Shown here in pieces: positions 21,589 through 33,606 of a stretch of DNA of 64,000 nt. Origin of the DNA: Isochrysis galbana (Eukaryota > Haptophyta > Isochrysidales > Isochrysidaceae); NCBI GenBank assembly GCA_018136815.1, contig CM030934.1, positions 2,557,070 to 2,621,069 on the forward strand. The letters are read 5' to 3'. Below the pieces are notes generated by a model. That model was not told where the DNA came from and did not search any database. It worked only from the letters and a program-made list of their open reading frames with translations. Made by a program: the position numbers and the translations under genes. Within the stretch, counting starts at the first letter, position 1. Each line of letters begins with the position of its first letter.

Positions 21589-22075
21589 GATCAGCCCCTC
21601 GATCTCACCCCTCTCCACTCCTCCCCTGCCATGGGGGAGGAACCACCCATCCTCCTGGCACGCCTGATGGCTTGCCAGGAGGCCATTGCCCTGCTGACCC
21701 TCTCTCCCACTGACAGGCTCGCCTGATTCGCCCATCCTGGCCCGGCGTGGCCAGCCCATTGCTCCAACCCCTCCTCCCCCCCTGTTCGACAGGAAGACAG
21801 GTGCAGCGTGGGGGCCCCTGAGGCTCAGGAGCTCAGGAGCGCCAGCGAGGGAGAGGCAGGGGAGGCCAGGGCCCAGCCCCAGCCTCCTCTGCCCCCTGAG
21901 CTGGCCTCCATGAGCCTCCAGGGTCGCCAATGGGCAGCTGCAAGCCTGCCGCAGGCGCGCCATCGCGCGTGCCGCAGGAGAGGGGGGAGAGAGCGCGGAG
22001 AAGGGGGTGGAGCTCCGCCCACCGAAAAATAGGTAAGTCCCGCACATATTTACAGGATAAGTCGGGACTGAGGTC
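21589..22075 (-). mobile_element. LINE-family-B 5' region
   Basis: On the minus strand an ATG at 21963 opens MARLRQACS, and the following Gly/Pro/Leu-rich segment (LGLGPGLPCL, then PLSLRG-like) parallels 50670-51060 (MRRATACSQRAF...GWGSAPGPPCL). Upstream a GTCCCG/CGGGAC inverted pair (about 22035-22070) may be its 5' structure. Only the first few hundred bases are recognisable. Confidence 0.45.
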
Positions 22076-22321
22076 GCCCCGCCCACTCGGAGACACAGGA
22101 GGAAGAGAGGGAACAGATCACCGGGGGGAGGCGCGGGCCACCGGACCATATCACCATATCTAAGCCCTTCCCCCCAATCCCCCTAGTAGTGCACGGGGGG
22201 AGCCGCCTCCGCCTGATGGCGGGGGGAGAAGGGCTGGGAGCGTGGGGGTGTAGAAAGTTTTCCTACGAGAGTAGAAAGTAGAGGGTCCACGGCTGCGTGC
22301 GCGGTGAGACTATTAAAAGGT

Positions 22322-23030
22322 TTATTTTACTGTTGCTACTGAGCGCTTGAACCACAAAGGCTCATGCAGTGCAGCCGCCACATCTGCCACCCTACCCTCA
22401 AGCATCCGCGGTATGTATGCCGCGTACGCAGTCACCTGCCCACTTGAGGCAAGCTGGCCATCCTTGCAAGCGTATGCGTAGCGCGTTTCCATCTTGCCGC
22501 TAGGCAGGGTGTGCGTATAGGCAAATGCGTGCGTACACCCTCGATCTGGGTCAGCACCTGCCCGCAACACCTTGCCTCGCCCCTTGCCATCGCGAAGCAG
22601 CCGCCCCCCATCGTACACAACTGTTGGATGAGCAGGGATGCGGTTACGATTGAAAATGTCTGCTGGTGGAGGTTCTAATTCTTCTGGTCGGAGCACCTTC
22701 TCCGAGACGCTCTGGTTGGCCTCGAGCTCGCTCCTGATCATCGGCCACGACGGCTCGGGCAGGCCTATAGGTCTGAGGTAGTGCTGCCTTGCACCATGAG
22801 TCAGAACACCCGCCAACACTGGGTTCGGGCCATCACTCACCTGCTCCGCGGGGTCGCGGAGCACGGAGCACCTCAAACTCGGGAGCGTCGAAGGAGGCGA
22901 CCTCAAGCCGCGCCAGCGAATCCGCCCAGTCCTTGTCTATGTAGAAGACTCGAGGCTGGTCCTTGTGTGCGGGACTCGCTGGTGCGGATCGAGACGCCAC
23001 TGGTCGATCATCGCTGCGTTGATGCACCAC
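22322..23030 (-). CDS. Hypothetical protein, structure unresolved
   Basis: Two minus-strand reading segments look coding: an upstream one containing RVFYIDKDWADSLARLEVASF (about 22960-22870) and a downstream one with PEELEPPPADIFNRNRIPAH and GCTHAFAYTHTLPSG to a stop at 22322. They are in different frames. A donor-like GGTGAGTGATGG (about 22840) and acceptor TACCTCAG (about 22765) lie between, but the phases do not join cleanly, so either the intron is elsewhere or a frameshift exists. No domain recognised. It sits between LINE pieces and may be a decaying gene. Confidence 0.3.
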
Positions 23031-23699
23031 ACTCCATGTAAAAGGAAGTGCAGGCGATCATCCGCTGGATAGTCTGGATGCGTCGAGATGGAGCAGACGA
23101 GGAAGAACGACTCTCCTGCAGAGGAGACGTCGCCTCCCCGGCACTTGGCATGCTTCGCCAGCACAAGTGCCGGGGGCACCACCATCTGCCATCTGTCCGT
23201 TCTCGAGGAGAATGCCTCTCCATTCCCCGGTCCCCTCTCCCAACTCCCCGAAGGCTTGGGCAGCTGGGGTCGGAGCGATCGTTCGAATCGCCCCCTCCCC
23301 GTCACCGCCCCCCCCCGCGGGGAGCACGAGCAAAAAATCAGCGTGGGGGTTACTGGCATACTTTAATGGAGAGTGAAGAGTGCTCCTCCAACCTTCTCGA
23401 ATGTTTTCTTTTTTCCTTCGATTTCCCCGAGGTGCCCCTGAGATGGGTCTCCGGTTGCGACAACGGAACGAGGCACCACACTGCGGCCTCCAGGGCTCCA
23501 CCACAAGATCGCGCGAGGTGCGGTGTCATCATCTAAGTGGGGCTTGAGGCACCTCCTATGTAATTTCATAGTCAAGCCCCAAAAGCGAGCAACCCTCACA
23601 AGGGGGGTGGAAATGCTGCGGCCTGTTGGATATCGTTTTTTTTTTGGAGCTGTCGGGATGGTTTCGTAGGGCGCATATGCTTGGGGCCTGGGCGACAAA

Positions 23700-23935
23700 C
23701 AAATATAAACATCGAGAGACCTGCCCGGACCCCACGTTCCGAACCGGGCCCATGGTAGTGCACCTGCACCTGGCTGGGCCGCACCCCGGAAACCAAAGAA
23801 GGAAAGACGGGGGGGAGCGGAGGAAGTGGGCTGGAGTGAAGGCAAGCTTTTAGGGCGTTGACTGTGGAGCGGCAATAGGTACCGGACGCCTAGTAGGTGT
23901 GTAGCCCAGAACCTTAAGATGTTTTTATCAGCAAC
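23700..23935 (+). mobile_element. LINE 3'-end fragment (diverged)
   Basis: Ordered blocks GACCTGCCCGGACCCCACG, CCCCGGAAACCAAAGAAGG, a purine tract, and GTAGGTGTGTAGCCCAGAAC then CTTAAGATGTTTTT. These are the family 3' UTR and terminus with more divergence than other copies. Confidence 0.65.
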
Positions 23936-25393
23936 ATCAAGCCACATCAATGATTACTACTATTCTTAGAGACCGCTTGTGATCGGGCAAGCGTGGCGAT
24001 CGGATCGCTCTCTCGCTCTCCTACACCTCGTGAGCACAGCGGGTTCGTCGTATTGCTGGAACCTTGATCGCAAGACAAACCACGCGCGCTCCATTAACGC
24101 TCAAGATTACTCGCATACCTGCTCTAGGGCAGCCGACCCGATGCAGTCGGCGCTAAAGAACGTGCGCACTTGTTGTGCAACAAGAACACATGCTGCCAGC
24201 AAGATTTGCGAAGGCGGGCGGGCCGGGGGTCGCGCAATTACCAAGACCAAATGGGGGATACGGGGGGGCAAGGGCTTTTGCACACAATTGACGGGGAGGG
24301 GGGGGGGGGGGCTCCCAAGCGTGACTGCAAGTGATCAACAACATGCGCCGACAAACGCAAAATTCGTGCACGGCACGCACCGTTTCCCGAGCGCAAAGCT
24401 CCAGGCCGGGGCAAGTCTGAACAAAATGGCATGCACTTCCACAAGCGCACAGAACGTTGGTGCAATCAGCCGCGGCTCATCTGACTTTGTCGCATCGAGG
24501 CGGCCGGACTAGCTGCGAGTGATGCTCCCAGTTGGCAAAAGACATAAACTGGGCGTCCTCGTGAATGCACTCGGTGGCATCGCAACTGATGCCACTACTC
24601 TCCAAAAACGAGGCTGATGAAAATGCAACGTGATGACTAATGCAGGAGACGCGATTTAGATGGAATTCGAAGACGTGGGAGATGCAGACACAACGAGCTC
24701 ATATAGGTTTGCTGCCTTCGAGGAAAATAACGATGACGAAAAGAATATTATTGCCCAAATGCTTTCACCTCTACAATACCATAGGAGGTGAGGAGGCTGG
24801 GGCGTTTCGTGGCCACAAGCGGCCGAGACTGCCAAAAAGTTGGCTTAGTCCTGAAATCAACCCGAAAGAAAGAAATGGAGAGCGCCCCAGCTTGAGGTGC
24901 TATGCCACGGCGAACGGGAGAATGCGTACGCGGGCAGTGGAGGTGAAGCTGGTCTTGCCGACAACTGGACGTGCGGAGGCGAAAGTACTTCGAAGGGATC
25001 CAAGAAAAAAGGCAAAGACGTAAATTGGCAGACGACGAGCCATGAATTGATCAGCGGCATCTGTACGCCCTTTTCACAACTTGAGTGATGCCGGGCATCC
25101 GGCGCAATAGAGCTTTATCCGTCTGCCTGCGTTTCGATTCTCGACGCGCACGCCACAGGAGCGAGGCCGCGCGAAAATAGCGATTTGAGAAGGATTAGAC
25201 GACCACGTCTCAAGGACATGGGCCGCCTGCCAGAGGCATGGACGCAGACAAATAAATGTGCGAGGTTGGCGTGCGGAAGCGAACCGCTATGATGCGCTAG
25301 GATGCATCATGTACAGTACATCCACGACACGGCCAGGCGAGATTGTGCGAAGTCGTCATGTGCTTGTCAAAACGGCTTGAGGAACTTGCGCCG
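23936..25393. other. Intergenic stretch, no supported gene
   Basis: Lower-GC sequence with a poly-G run at about 24297-24310. A plus-strand frame at 24640-25023 is open for 127 codons but has no recognisable family or splice context. Downstream flank of the PPR gene. Confidence 0.45.
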
Positions 25394-28300
25394 CTAGGCT
25401 TGGCTGATGTTGCTAGCTTCCAGCAGCGGCTGGCAATGCGCATTGCCGGCGGCCCCAAGTCCGTGGCTGGCGAGCTGCGACTCGAGTTCTTCGATGCGCC
25501 GGCGGAGCTGCAGGACCTCGGATGTGACGAGGGCATCTGGGGTCTGCACCGAAGGGGGGCTCGACAAGCAGCAGCCCGCGACACCCTGGCTCTGGTCACC
25601 GCCAGCACTGAGCGCGCCGCTCATTGTGGGCGGCTGCACCAGCGGGCCGACGACTTGCGTGGGAAAGCCGAGACTCGTGACTGTCGCAACAATGGCGTCA
25701 ACCGAGGCCACTGCTTCATGGCCTGCAGCATGGCGGACAACCTGGATCTTCGCCTCGCCCGTGCCGAGGTCGACAGTCGTCGAGACGACAGCTGGCAGCG
25801 AGGCGAGTGCTTCAGTCACGGAGCGGACACAGCCGCCGCAACGGAGTCCATCGATGCGCAGTGTGATGAACGGTGCCGACGGGTCGACACTGGCAGCAGA
25901 GTCCGCGGTGTCAGTGGCCACACCGGCGGCATCGGCGGGTGTCTCGGTGGCAGACGGGGGGTGCATTGAGGCAGACTCGACCGCCGCGTCAATGCTGGCA
26001 ACCATTCGCTCGGCAACAGCGAATGGCGATTCGACGAGATCGGGCTGAGCCGTTTCGCGCAAGCCGTCCAGAACAGGAGCATTCAAGAAAGGGGCGCGGT
26101 CGGGCTTCAAGCCGGTCAAGGGCAGGGCGGACTGACGTTCGAGCGCGCCTGAAAGCCACTGGGCCTCAGAGGAGCTTGGAGCGAAGACGTCGGCGCTAGG
26201 TGGGAAGATGGGCCACGAGGGTGCATTGGTTGGGTGCGGGAGGTACTGGTGCACAGGCGCCTGGAGGCCCACACTGGCGTCGGGCAGACCCTGACCGGGC
26301 GCATATTGCTGCGCAGCGTGCAGTCCCGGATATTGAGATGGGAGCGGCGTTTGGAATTGATGGTACTGCCCAAAATGGTTGAGGTAGGAGTGGGCATTCA
26401 TCTGGTTTTGGCCGAATGTTGGAAGCGCCTGGGGGGCAGCGGCGAGCGCCGGCGTGGGTGTCATGGAGAGACCGGCCGCAGCACGCATCCCCACATCGCC
26501 GTGGACGTACGGCACCGAGGACTGCATCTGCAGCGCGTGCGGCGTGCGATCCATCCCAGCAGTAGGCATGCTGGCGTTCACTCGGAGCTCCTCCTCCGCA
26601 GCCGCCAGCAAACCAAGCGTCTCAGACTCCGAGAGGAGAGTTCCTCCGGCCCCGCCTGCCGAGGCGGTGACTGTGGCTCCACCCGTCCACCCAGGGATTA
26701 GCGATCGGCCGAGCACCACAAGTGTCGACGACAACGACTCGTCCATCAGCGGCCCGAGCGTGCCTAGCAACAGGCCAAGTCCGTCGGCAAAGAGCTGTAC
26801 TAGCTCAAGGCGGGTGGGGATTGGCTGGGCGGACGGCGGCTCACTGCAGCCGCCGCGCCGGCCAATGCCGGCCCCGCAGCACCGGTCAACGTCGTGTCCC
26901 GCGCCCAGAGAGGGATGCCCGCCGCCACTACGTGTGAAGCGGCCGTCCGCGACGCACCGCGCCATGGCGCGGAAGGCGGTGCGGAAGCTCGTGAGGTTGG
27001 GGTGCAGCGCCCCGGGGCTAAGCTGGGCAGGTGCAGAGCGGTGAGCGACAGCGGAGGCGGAGAGCATGCGGCCACCGCAGGCGAGGCAAACGGACTTGAG
27101 GAGGAGCCAAGCCTGCAAATGGGATATGAGGGGGGGGGGGGCATGAGCGGCCAGATGGTGGTGCCGAGGGTGGGCACTCGCGCCACAGCGCACCGACGAG
27201 AGGAGGCCGGCGTTGCAGTGCGCATCGATGAGCGTGTTGAACGTGACAGCGTCGGGGGCAAGCCCGCGCTTGGCCATCTCCTCCACAATCTTCATACCCG
27301 CGAGCGGCTGGCAGCACGTGCACGTCACGCAATGGCATACGCCGGTCGTCCGCTTGCAGCGGCAGCGTGCATAGCCCTTGATGAGCACATTGTAAACGGG
27401 CTCTGTGAGGCGGATGCCATGCTGCTCGGAGAAGGTGCGCGCGAGTGAGGCTGCGGCGTCAACGTCATTTGCCTCACAGAAGGCGTCCATGACCGAGGTG
27501 AGCGAGGCGATGGAGGGGACGAGACCCGCTGCCACAATACGTTCGAGGATGGAGCGCGCCGCCTCCGGGTTTGGAGGGACGGATGACGCATAGCCCTTGA
27601 TGAGCAGATTGTACATCTGGGACAGGAGTACGTGGGAAGTTTACGTGTGTGGAGCCGGTTGATCTCCGCTGGCGGCTGAGCGAGCGCCTGGGCGAGGGGC
27701 GTGTGGCACACCTGTGTGTCGGGTTTGAGCCCATGTGCCTCGGCGTCGCGCATCAACGCCTCAGCGGCGTTTACGTTGGGTGGGCGGGCCGAGACGAGCG
27801 CGTTCATCACGGTTGAGAAGGCGGGCACGTTGAGCGGGTAGCCGTGTGTCAGCATGAGGCGCAGCATCGACTCGGCCTGTGCTGCCTTGCCGCACGTGCA
27901 GAAGGCCTTGAGCAGGATGGAATATGTGCGCTGGTCGGGCGCGGGCAGCGAGAGCTGGACCGGGGAAAGTTCCTGACGGCTTCCCGGGGGGGCCGCGGAG
28001 CGCATGTAGCGCTGCACGAATTGGAGCGCAGCTTCGGGCTGACCGGCGGTCGCGAGCGTGTTGAGCGCGGCGTTACAAGTGGCGAGGTCCGGCGCGACTG
28101 ACAAGCGTACCATGCGCTGCATGAGCGTCTCGACCTCTTGCCAGGGCACGAAGCGCATCAACGCAGAGTAGGTGCGGGCATCACACGTGCCCTGTGCCTC
28201 GGCCTCGGCGAGGACGCGTTTCGCCGAATCGGGCTTGCCGGCCAGGCCCCACGCGTCGATGACAGTGCAGTATGAGCAGCCGTCCGGCGCCAGCCCCCAT

Positions 28301-29291
28301 CTGCTGAGATCATGCAGTGTCGCCTCTGCACCTTCGGGCCGGCGCGCGTTGCGGTAGCACTTGATGAGAGTGTTCATCGTGCACTGGGGCGTCAAGGGAC
28401 GGGCGTTTGGTCAGCCGCAAGTGATAGGTCTTCCCAGGAGGCATCCTCCTCACTAGGTTCCTCTTCCCCCTTTTCTCGACTTCCCTATCCCCCACAGACC
28501 CTCGCAATTCTCAGGGCCGCTTTGGAAGCCCGCCTCTCCTTAAAGCACGGGTGCCGCGCCTCACTCCCTTTCCAAATGACTATCATTCTTGCCATTCCAG
28601 CAGCCCAGGCACGCCCAACCCCCACCTCCCGCGCCCTAAGCTTCGCGAGCCCCCGTCCCAAACCTCAGGAGCCTGGGAGGGTCCCAGGAGCACATCAAAA
28701 GCCACCAAAAACCTGGCTGCTCCCCTATTACCGGCAGTGGCTCAACTCTCCCGGCACCTCTGTAATAGAAGCCGCCCCCTCCAGCCCTCCTCCAAGACCC
28801 TCAAACACCCCCACTAAGACCCACTACCTTACATGTGCCAAAGGACATGGAAAGTCGCCCGAGAGATCCCCGAAGGCCTCTGTTCTCCCTCACGAGCCTG
28901 GGCGAACTCCCCAGATGTACTCCTCTCTGGCCTAGGATCGCCCCTTCCAGCAATTCCAATCTCCCGTAAACCCCGCCCCCTCCTCTGTACTGTATTCCGG
29001 CAGAGCTCCCCGAGTAGTCTCAGCCTGCCAGAATCTCCCAGAAACCTCTCAGAAGCCTCTCAGAAGCCCCCCCGAAGCCCCCCAAAGCTCCCACCCCCTT
29101 CCTTTTCTGCTCACCAGCGTGGGCGCCACGCCTTCACTCAGCATGGCCTCGATGAGCTGCTTGGCTCCGTCAACGTCGCCTCGCTCGGCGTACTCGCGGT
29201 TGAGCCGCTTCGTGTACCGCACCACCGCGTCGGTGGGCCGCGCGCCCCCTCGCCGCCCGCCGGCAGCGGGAGGAGGCCCTCGACCACCCAT
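25394..29291 (-). CDS. PPR-repeat protein with C-terminal heavy-metal-associated (HMA) domain, 4 exons
   Basis: Exons on the minus strand: 29291-29115, 28383-27712, 27616-27194, 27112-25394; every junction is phase 0 and GT-AG, about 996 aa. PPR motifs run from about residue 30 to 450: DAVVRYTKRLNREYAERGDV, CTMNTLIKCYRNARRPEGAE, TYSILLKAFCTCGKAAQAES, MYNLLIKGYASSVPPNPEAA, YNVLIKGYAR and FNTLIDAHCNAGLL. Family PPR proteins bind organellar RNA, so an organelle role is likely, but no transit peptide is evident. A Cys-rich insert lies at about 363-380. A low-complexity Ala/Gln/Pro linker follows. At about 836-905 is an HMA-like fold, LRIDGLRCGGCVRSVTEAL (metal-binding CxxC as CGGC), then a short coiled coil (LQLRRRIEELESQL). 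The start could be upstream. Confidence 0.82.
28384..29114 (-). other. Large intron of the PPR gene
   Basis: 731-bp intron between PPR exons 1 and 2, joining PTL to CTMNTLIKCY in phase 0. It is rich in CCC/TCC and AGCCTC-type short repeats (around 29030-29090 AGAAGCC recurs). No nested gene is seen. Confidence 0.7.
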
Positions 29292-29439
29292 GGATGAGGG
29301 GCAGGGGTTCGGAGGGATGGGGTCCGAGAGGGGGTGCGGAGACGTGAAGGAAGAAATCGAGGAGAGTGGGGGGGAAGAGGAAGAGAGCGGCGTGCAGGGC
29401 GGGGTGGGGGTGGGGGCGGGCAAGTACTAAGTAGGGGAA

Positions 29440-29861
29440 GAAGGCGAGGAGGGAAAATGGGGGGGGGGGAGAGAGAGAGGAGGGAAGCGAGGGGAGGGGG
29501 GGTACACTGTTTGTCTCACGAATGAATTGGGCTTGGTGGGAGAATAGAACCGCCGTTCGAGAGTGGTGTGCGACGGCTGTGGAGGGGGAGAGAGATGGGA
29601 AGGATGGCTCGCTTGGAGGAGTAAAGAATCCTCTGGTGTGGAGAGACAGAGAGAGATGTAAGACGGCGTGGGGACAAATAGGAGTACCCCACACAACCTG
29701 AGAGAGGGGGGGGGGGGGGGGAGAGAGAGGGAGAGAGAAGAGAGAAGACAGAGAGAGTGAGAGAGACGAGAGAAGAGAGAGAGAGAGAAGAGAGAAGAGA
29801 GAGAAGAGAGAGAAGAGAGAAGAGAGAGAAGGGAGAAGAGAGAAGAGAGAGAAGAGAGAGA

Positions 29862-29899
<38 letters not shown>

Positions 29900-29980
29900 A
29901 GAGAGCAGAGAGAGAGAAAGAAGAGAAAAGAGAAAAGAGAGAGAGAAGAGAGAGAGAGAGAGGTTGGGGGGGGGAGGGGG
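29440..29980. repeat. (GA)-rich low-complexity tract upstream of the PPR gene
   Basis: Dense GAGA/GAAGAGA sequence (29700-29960 almost pure purine on the plus strand) with poly-G runs at 29460, 29705 and 29966. It opens long artefactual frames on both strands. Confidence 0.85.
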
Positions 29981-31500
29981 GTGTGGGGGGGTCTCCAGGA
30001 AAACCGAGAGAAGAAGTTCGGCGTCGGCGGTCCGGCGGAGAACAGCGGCGGGGGCGAGAGAGAGAGAGGGAGAGAATCGCGGCGGCGAATGCGGCGGGTG
30101 CGGCGCGATCTCACGTATCAAGGGCGGGTTTTATACAGTATGGGAGTGGAAGGACGAGGGAACGTCGCGCGCCCTCCCATTCTCTCTCTCTCTCTCTCTC
30201 GGGTGATCGCCGCCCTGCAACATGTGAGCCCGTTCAGTAGAGGAGAAACGCCCTGAAGATGTGGAGAAACCGCTTGGGAGCCAGCCGTGCACGGGTGGAG
30301 TCTCCCTCTGCAGCCCAGAGAGGGGTGGGTGCCCTTCAAGTGCCGGAATCTGCCCGTTTTGTATGGGCTCTTATAGCGCCTCCTCTCATGGAAATGATCC
30401 GGATGGCGCTGAGATGGCTGGCTTCTCGGTCGAGCCCGGAGACTCTCAAGGAGATCGCGCGAGATGAGGGGCGGGTCGCTGCCCCCCGCGCCGCCCCCCA
30501 CCCGCCGCCCCTCCCCCCCGCGCGCGGGGATGGTCGGCTTCAAACTCGGCGAGCGGATAGGACGAAGCAGAGGAGGCGGGGGAGGATGGGCCGCGCGGGG
30601 GGGGGGGGGGGGGCAGAGAGAGAGAGGGGGGGGGGGGGGGGGGGGGGCCTCGGCACTGGGGATCGTATATTCTACCCCTCGTTGCCAAAAATAGGACATT
30701 GGTAAAGTCTGGCGTTCCGCTCTCTTTGCCGCCCCTCCGGGACTCTCAGCCCCCTCCCCCCCTGGCGAGGGCGAGATCGCCCTCCCGTCCCCTCCGCTCC
30801 GCTTCATCTCGACACGCTGTGCAAACCCCGCGATATTGGATAAATCGTGCTGTTTAAGTGAATGCCGCGAGCTTGTCGCCCGAACGCGATTCCAGCGGAG
30901 AGCCCTCGTGTATACTGTATTGATATAACGAGCCTCAGCCGGAGATCATAAACCACATTTTATGATCTCGGAACGGGCGCAAAGTGCACAATGGCATCGA
31001 CAATGTCAAGAAGTGGGAAACCCCGTCCATTCGCTAATCTGGGTACTAGAAAGCACCAGCTGCAAGACTTCAATGGTAAGGCTGTGAATATAGTAGCTTG
31101 GTACCATGGTACCAAGGCTACCAACTTTGATTTTCACTACTACTATCTAACATAGTAGGTCTTGAGCACTACTACTATGTAACATAGTAGCGCTCAAGAG
31201 CTACTAATGGTACTTGGGTAGTAGCAGCCGGCATGGGCCACTGTGGCGCGCGCACGCGCGCACGCGCGAGAGCGAGGGCGGAGGGCGGCGCGTTTGGCTA
31301 TGTAGCTCTGTAAGAGTAAAGGCTAATGCTAAGGCTGTGTGCATCACACATCACACATATTATAACACATATATAATATATAAACGATCTGTGAATTAAG
31401 GTTTGCGCGCTCTCACCTGTTCGACAATAAGCTCCTGCGATCTCGCGCAGGAAGACAGGAGAGAGACAATTTAACGGACATACTCACTCACTTTACACTT
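29981..31500. other. Intergenic region with poly-G runs and inverted repeats
   Basis: Poly-G runs at about 30598-30650. A hairpin with an 11-bp stem GAGATCATAAA (30942-30952) pairs with 30959-30969, loop CCACAT. A 20-bp palindrome CTTGGTACCATGGTACCAAG occupies 31097-31116, and CTACTAT...CATAGTAG inverted pairs lie at 31137-31200. An ATG at 30991 opens a short frame (MASTMSRSGKPRPFANLG) ending in AATGGTAAGG, a possible isolated exon, not supported further. Confidence 0.5.
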
Positions 31501-31523
31501 TAGCTACACATACATACATACGA

Positions 31524-32279
31524 TCAAAGGGCATTCGCCGCTGCCAGCAAAGTATGCTCGAGGGTCGAATCGTTATGCGAGGCCTTGAGGTCGTCATGGA
31601 TCTTACCTGCCTTGCTGAACATGCGCTCAACTCCAGCCGACGATGCCGGTCGCCCGAGATATTGGCGGGCCATCTTTGCCAGGTTTGGCATCCCACACGG
31701 CCGGCCACTGGCGGGCTCTGCGATTTTGTTATGGTCCCGTGCTCGCCACCACGCAAGCACATCCAAATCAAGGTTCTTCTCGACAAGGGTGAGTGTGAGA
31801 TATCGCTCCAATTCATCGGTTTCAGTGGGTTCCTCCTCGCAGTCACTCATCTCATCTTCCGGCATGAGGGGCTCCGCGAAAAAGGACGAAAGGGATGAGG
31901 AGCTCTGAGATAAGGGACGCTGCGGCACAACGACCGGGGAGATGGGCTTCTGAACGGCTTCGGCTTGCCTAGTCTCCGGGCATTGGCATGGTTTCCAATC
32001 AGCCTCCCACACACGGCGGATGCGGTCCAATGCCTCGGCACGCTCATCGGCAAGGCTTGTGGCGGCATTCAGGCCTGGAAAGTGATAGCCCTTGAATCGT
32101 GGATCGAGGACAACGCAGATGTCGAACTCATTGCGCTGCTCTATCGGCAAATTGTCTATCCATCGTCGTTTCATATCTGCCTGCAAGAGCTTGCGAGCTG
32201 CACGCACTGACGGGTCAAGGCGATCCGCGCGGATCCATTGTTGAGCACTCTGCTTTTGCATACGCCACCGCCGCCACAA
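31524..32279 (-). pseudogene. hAT-family transposase, C-terminal part
   Basis: About 251 codons. Contains ICVVLDPRFKGYHFPGL, a typical hAT segment ahead of the dimerisation domain, then an acidic linker, then LAWWRARDHNKIAEPASG... and LAKMARQYLGRPASSAGVERMFSKAGKI, the hAT C-terminal dimerisation signature. It ends ANAL-stop at 31524. The N-terminal BED finger and RNase-H-like core are not in this frame. The segment at 52819-53139 is a second copy of the same signature from a related element. Confidence 0.8.
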
Positions 32280-33386
32280 ATCCCGCCGCCGCGACAGCTC
32301 CCGCCGCCGCGACAGCTCCCGCCGCCACTCCCGTCGCCGCTGCGGCGACCGCTGCGGCGACCACTATTATGACCGCCGCCGCGACCCGCGGCGCTGTGCC
32401 CGTCGCCGCCGCAACCCGCTACGCCGCGAGCGGCGTTGGGCCTGCTCGAGCGAGCGGTGTTAGTCTGCAAATCTTCCTCCTCTGTCTTACTAGCCTCGCT
32501 GGCCTCGCTGGCCTCATCGCTGCATTCCTCCACCTCCTCAATATCGCTCCCCTCTTCCTCGTTGTCACTGCTATCATTGCCGTCGTTGCTGACACGGCCG
32601 CCGCGCCGCCTGATAGCAGGGGGCTGCACCATCAGCTCCGGCTCCTCGGCAGCCACGTACAAGAAGAGGGCGTCACGCCCGTGCTTCGTGATCTTCGGCG
32701 CGTTAGGTGAGCTCGTCTCCGACACGTCCACTGCCATGGGAAGGAAGTCTTTCAGAGCCTCGGTGGACTTGAACACCAATGGACGACGATGTCGATCGTG
32801 GCCTCCGATGCAAACCTTGAAGGCAACACTCTGCGTGGGCCATGCATGCGCCTTTGCCTTACGGGTGAACCAAGCCACCTCGACGGTATTATTGGTTATT
32901 GGCGGCAATGCCAGCCGTGACGTCAGCCAACGTGGCGAGGCCGACTTGCAGCTCACCTTCGCCGGCATAGGTCAGACGGATCCAGAATAGCGCGCCCTCC
33001 TCGCCAATGTGGTCCTGCACATATGTCTCGCCCGCCTCCCTCAGCTTGGCCAAGGCTGCGTCGTTGCCGGTGTACCGCAAGTGGTTCACGACGTTCACGG
33101 TGGATGCGCGAGGCGCCGGCATGATTGGGGCCGTCTCCATGCCTGGGTGTGGCCGCCGTGCAATAGAGGCAGCAACGGGGCCGTGCCTTGGCCGTCGTGT
33201 AGACATTCGCAGAAGCGTCTCCCACATCTGATGCCACGATCGCAGGGATGAGCCCATCTCCAAGCCACTCATGTGCTCCTCCTCAAATTTCACCGCCAGT
33301 CCGTCAAGGTCAACGGCTTCCTGGTGCTGTGAGTGTGGCCAAGGTGGGTTGCAAGGGTACAACGACGGTGGTGATTGGCGAGCCAA
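32171..33386 (-). CDS. Transposon-associated hypothetical ORFs upstream of the hAT transposase
   Basis: Two overlapping minus-strand frames: 33386-32889 (ends ADVTAGIAANNQ) and 32968-32171, whose central part VEVAWFTRKAKAHAWPTQSV and ALKDFLPMAVDVSETSSP looks globular. That is followed by an acidic run (SDNEEEGSDIEEVEEC) and Gly/Arg/Ser repeats. The frame change near 32890-32960 may hide an intron. They may be the N-terminal part of the same hAT element or an independent host gene; no zinc-finger BED motif was found. Confidence 0.35.
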
Positions 33387-33489
33387 CTTCGGCGCCAGCG
33401 ACTTTGGGCGCAGAGGTTGGCGAGATGCTGGTGGCTGGAACGACAGCTCGCACGACCGCGTCGGTGGGCCGTACGGTGACAGGTCGTAT

Positions 33490-33606
33490 GTCGATGGGCG
33501 CTATCGCGACGGGCAGTATCGCGACGGGCAGTATCGTGATGGGCAATATCGCGATGAGCGATACCACGATGAGCGATATCGCGATGAGCGATATCGCGAC
33601 CGGCAA
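33490..33606 (+). repeat. 15-nt coding-like minisatellite (YRDGQ/YRDER)
   Basis: About eight tandem 15-nt units around TATCGCGACGGGCAG, drifting to TATCGCGATGAGCGA. In one plus frame they read YRDGQ then YRDER repeats inside a Gly/Asp/Arg/Tyr-rich context, in another IATGS/IAMSD. Whether any frame is translated cannot be told. Confidence 0.75.

Noticed and set aside
29170-30121. Very long minus-strand Leu/Ser/Phe-rich frames
   Set aside because: They are translations of (GA)n/(CT)n low-complexity DNA; the same region is open on both strands and in several frames.
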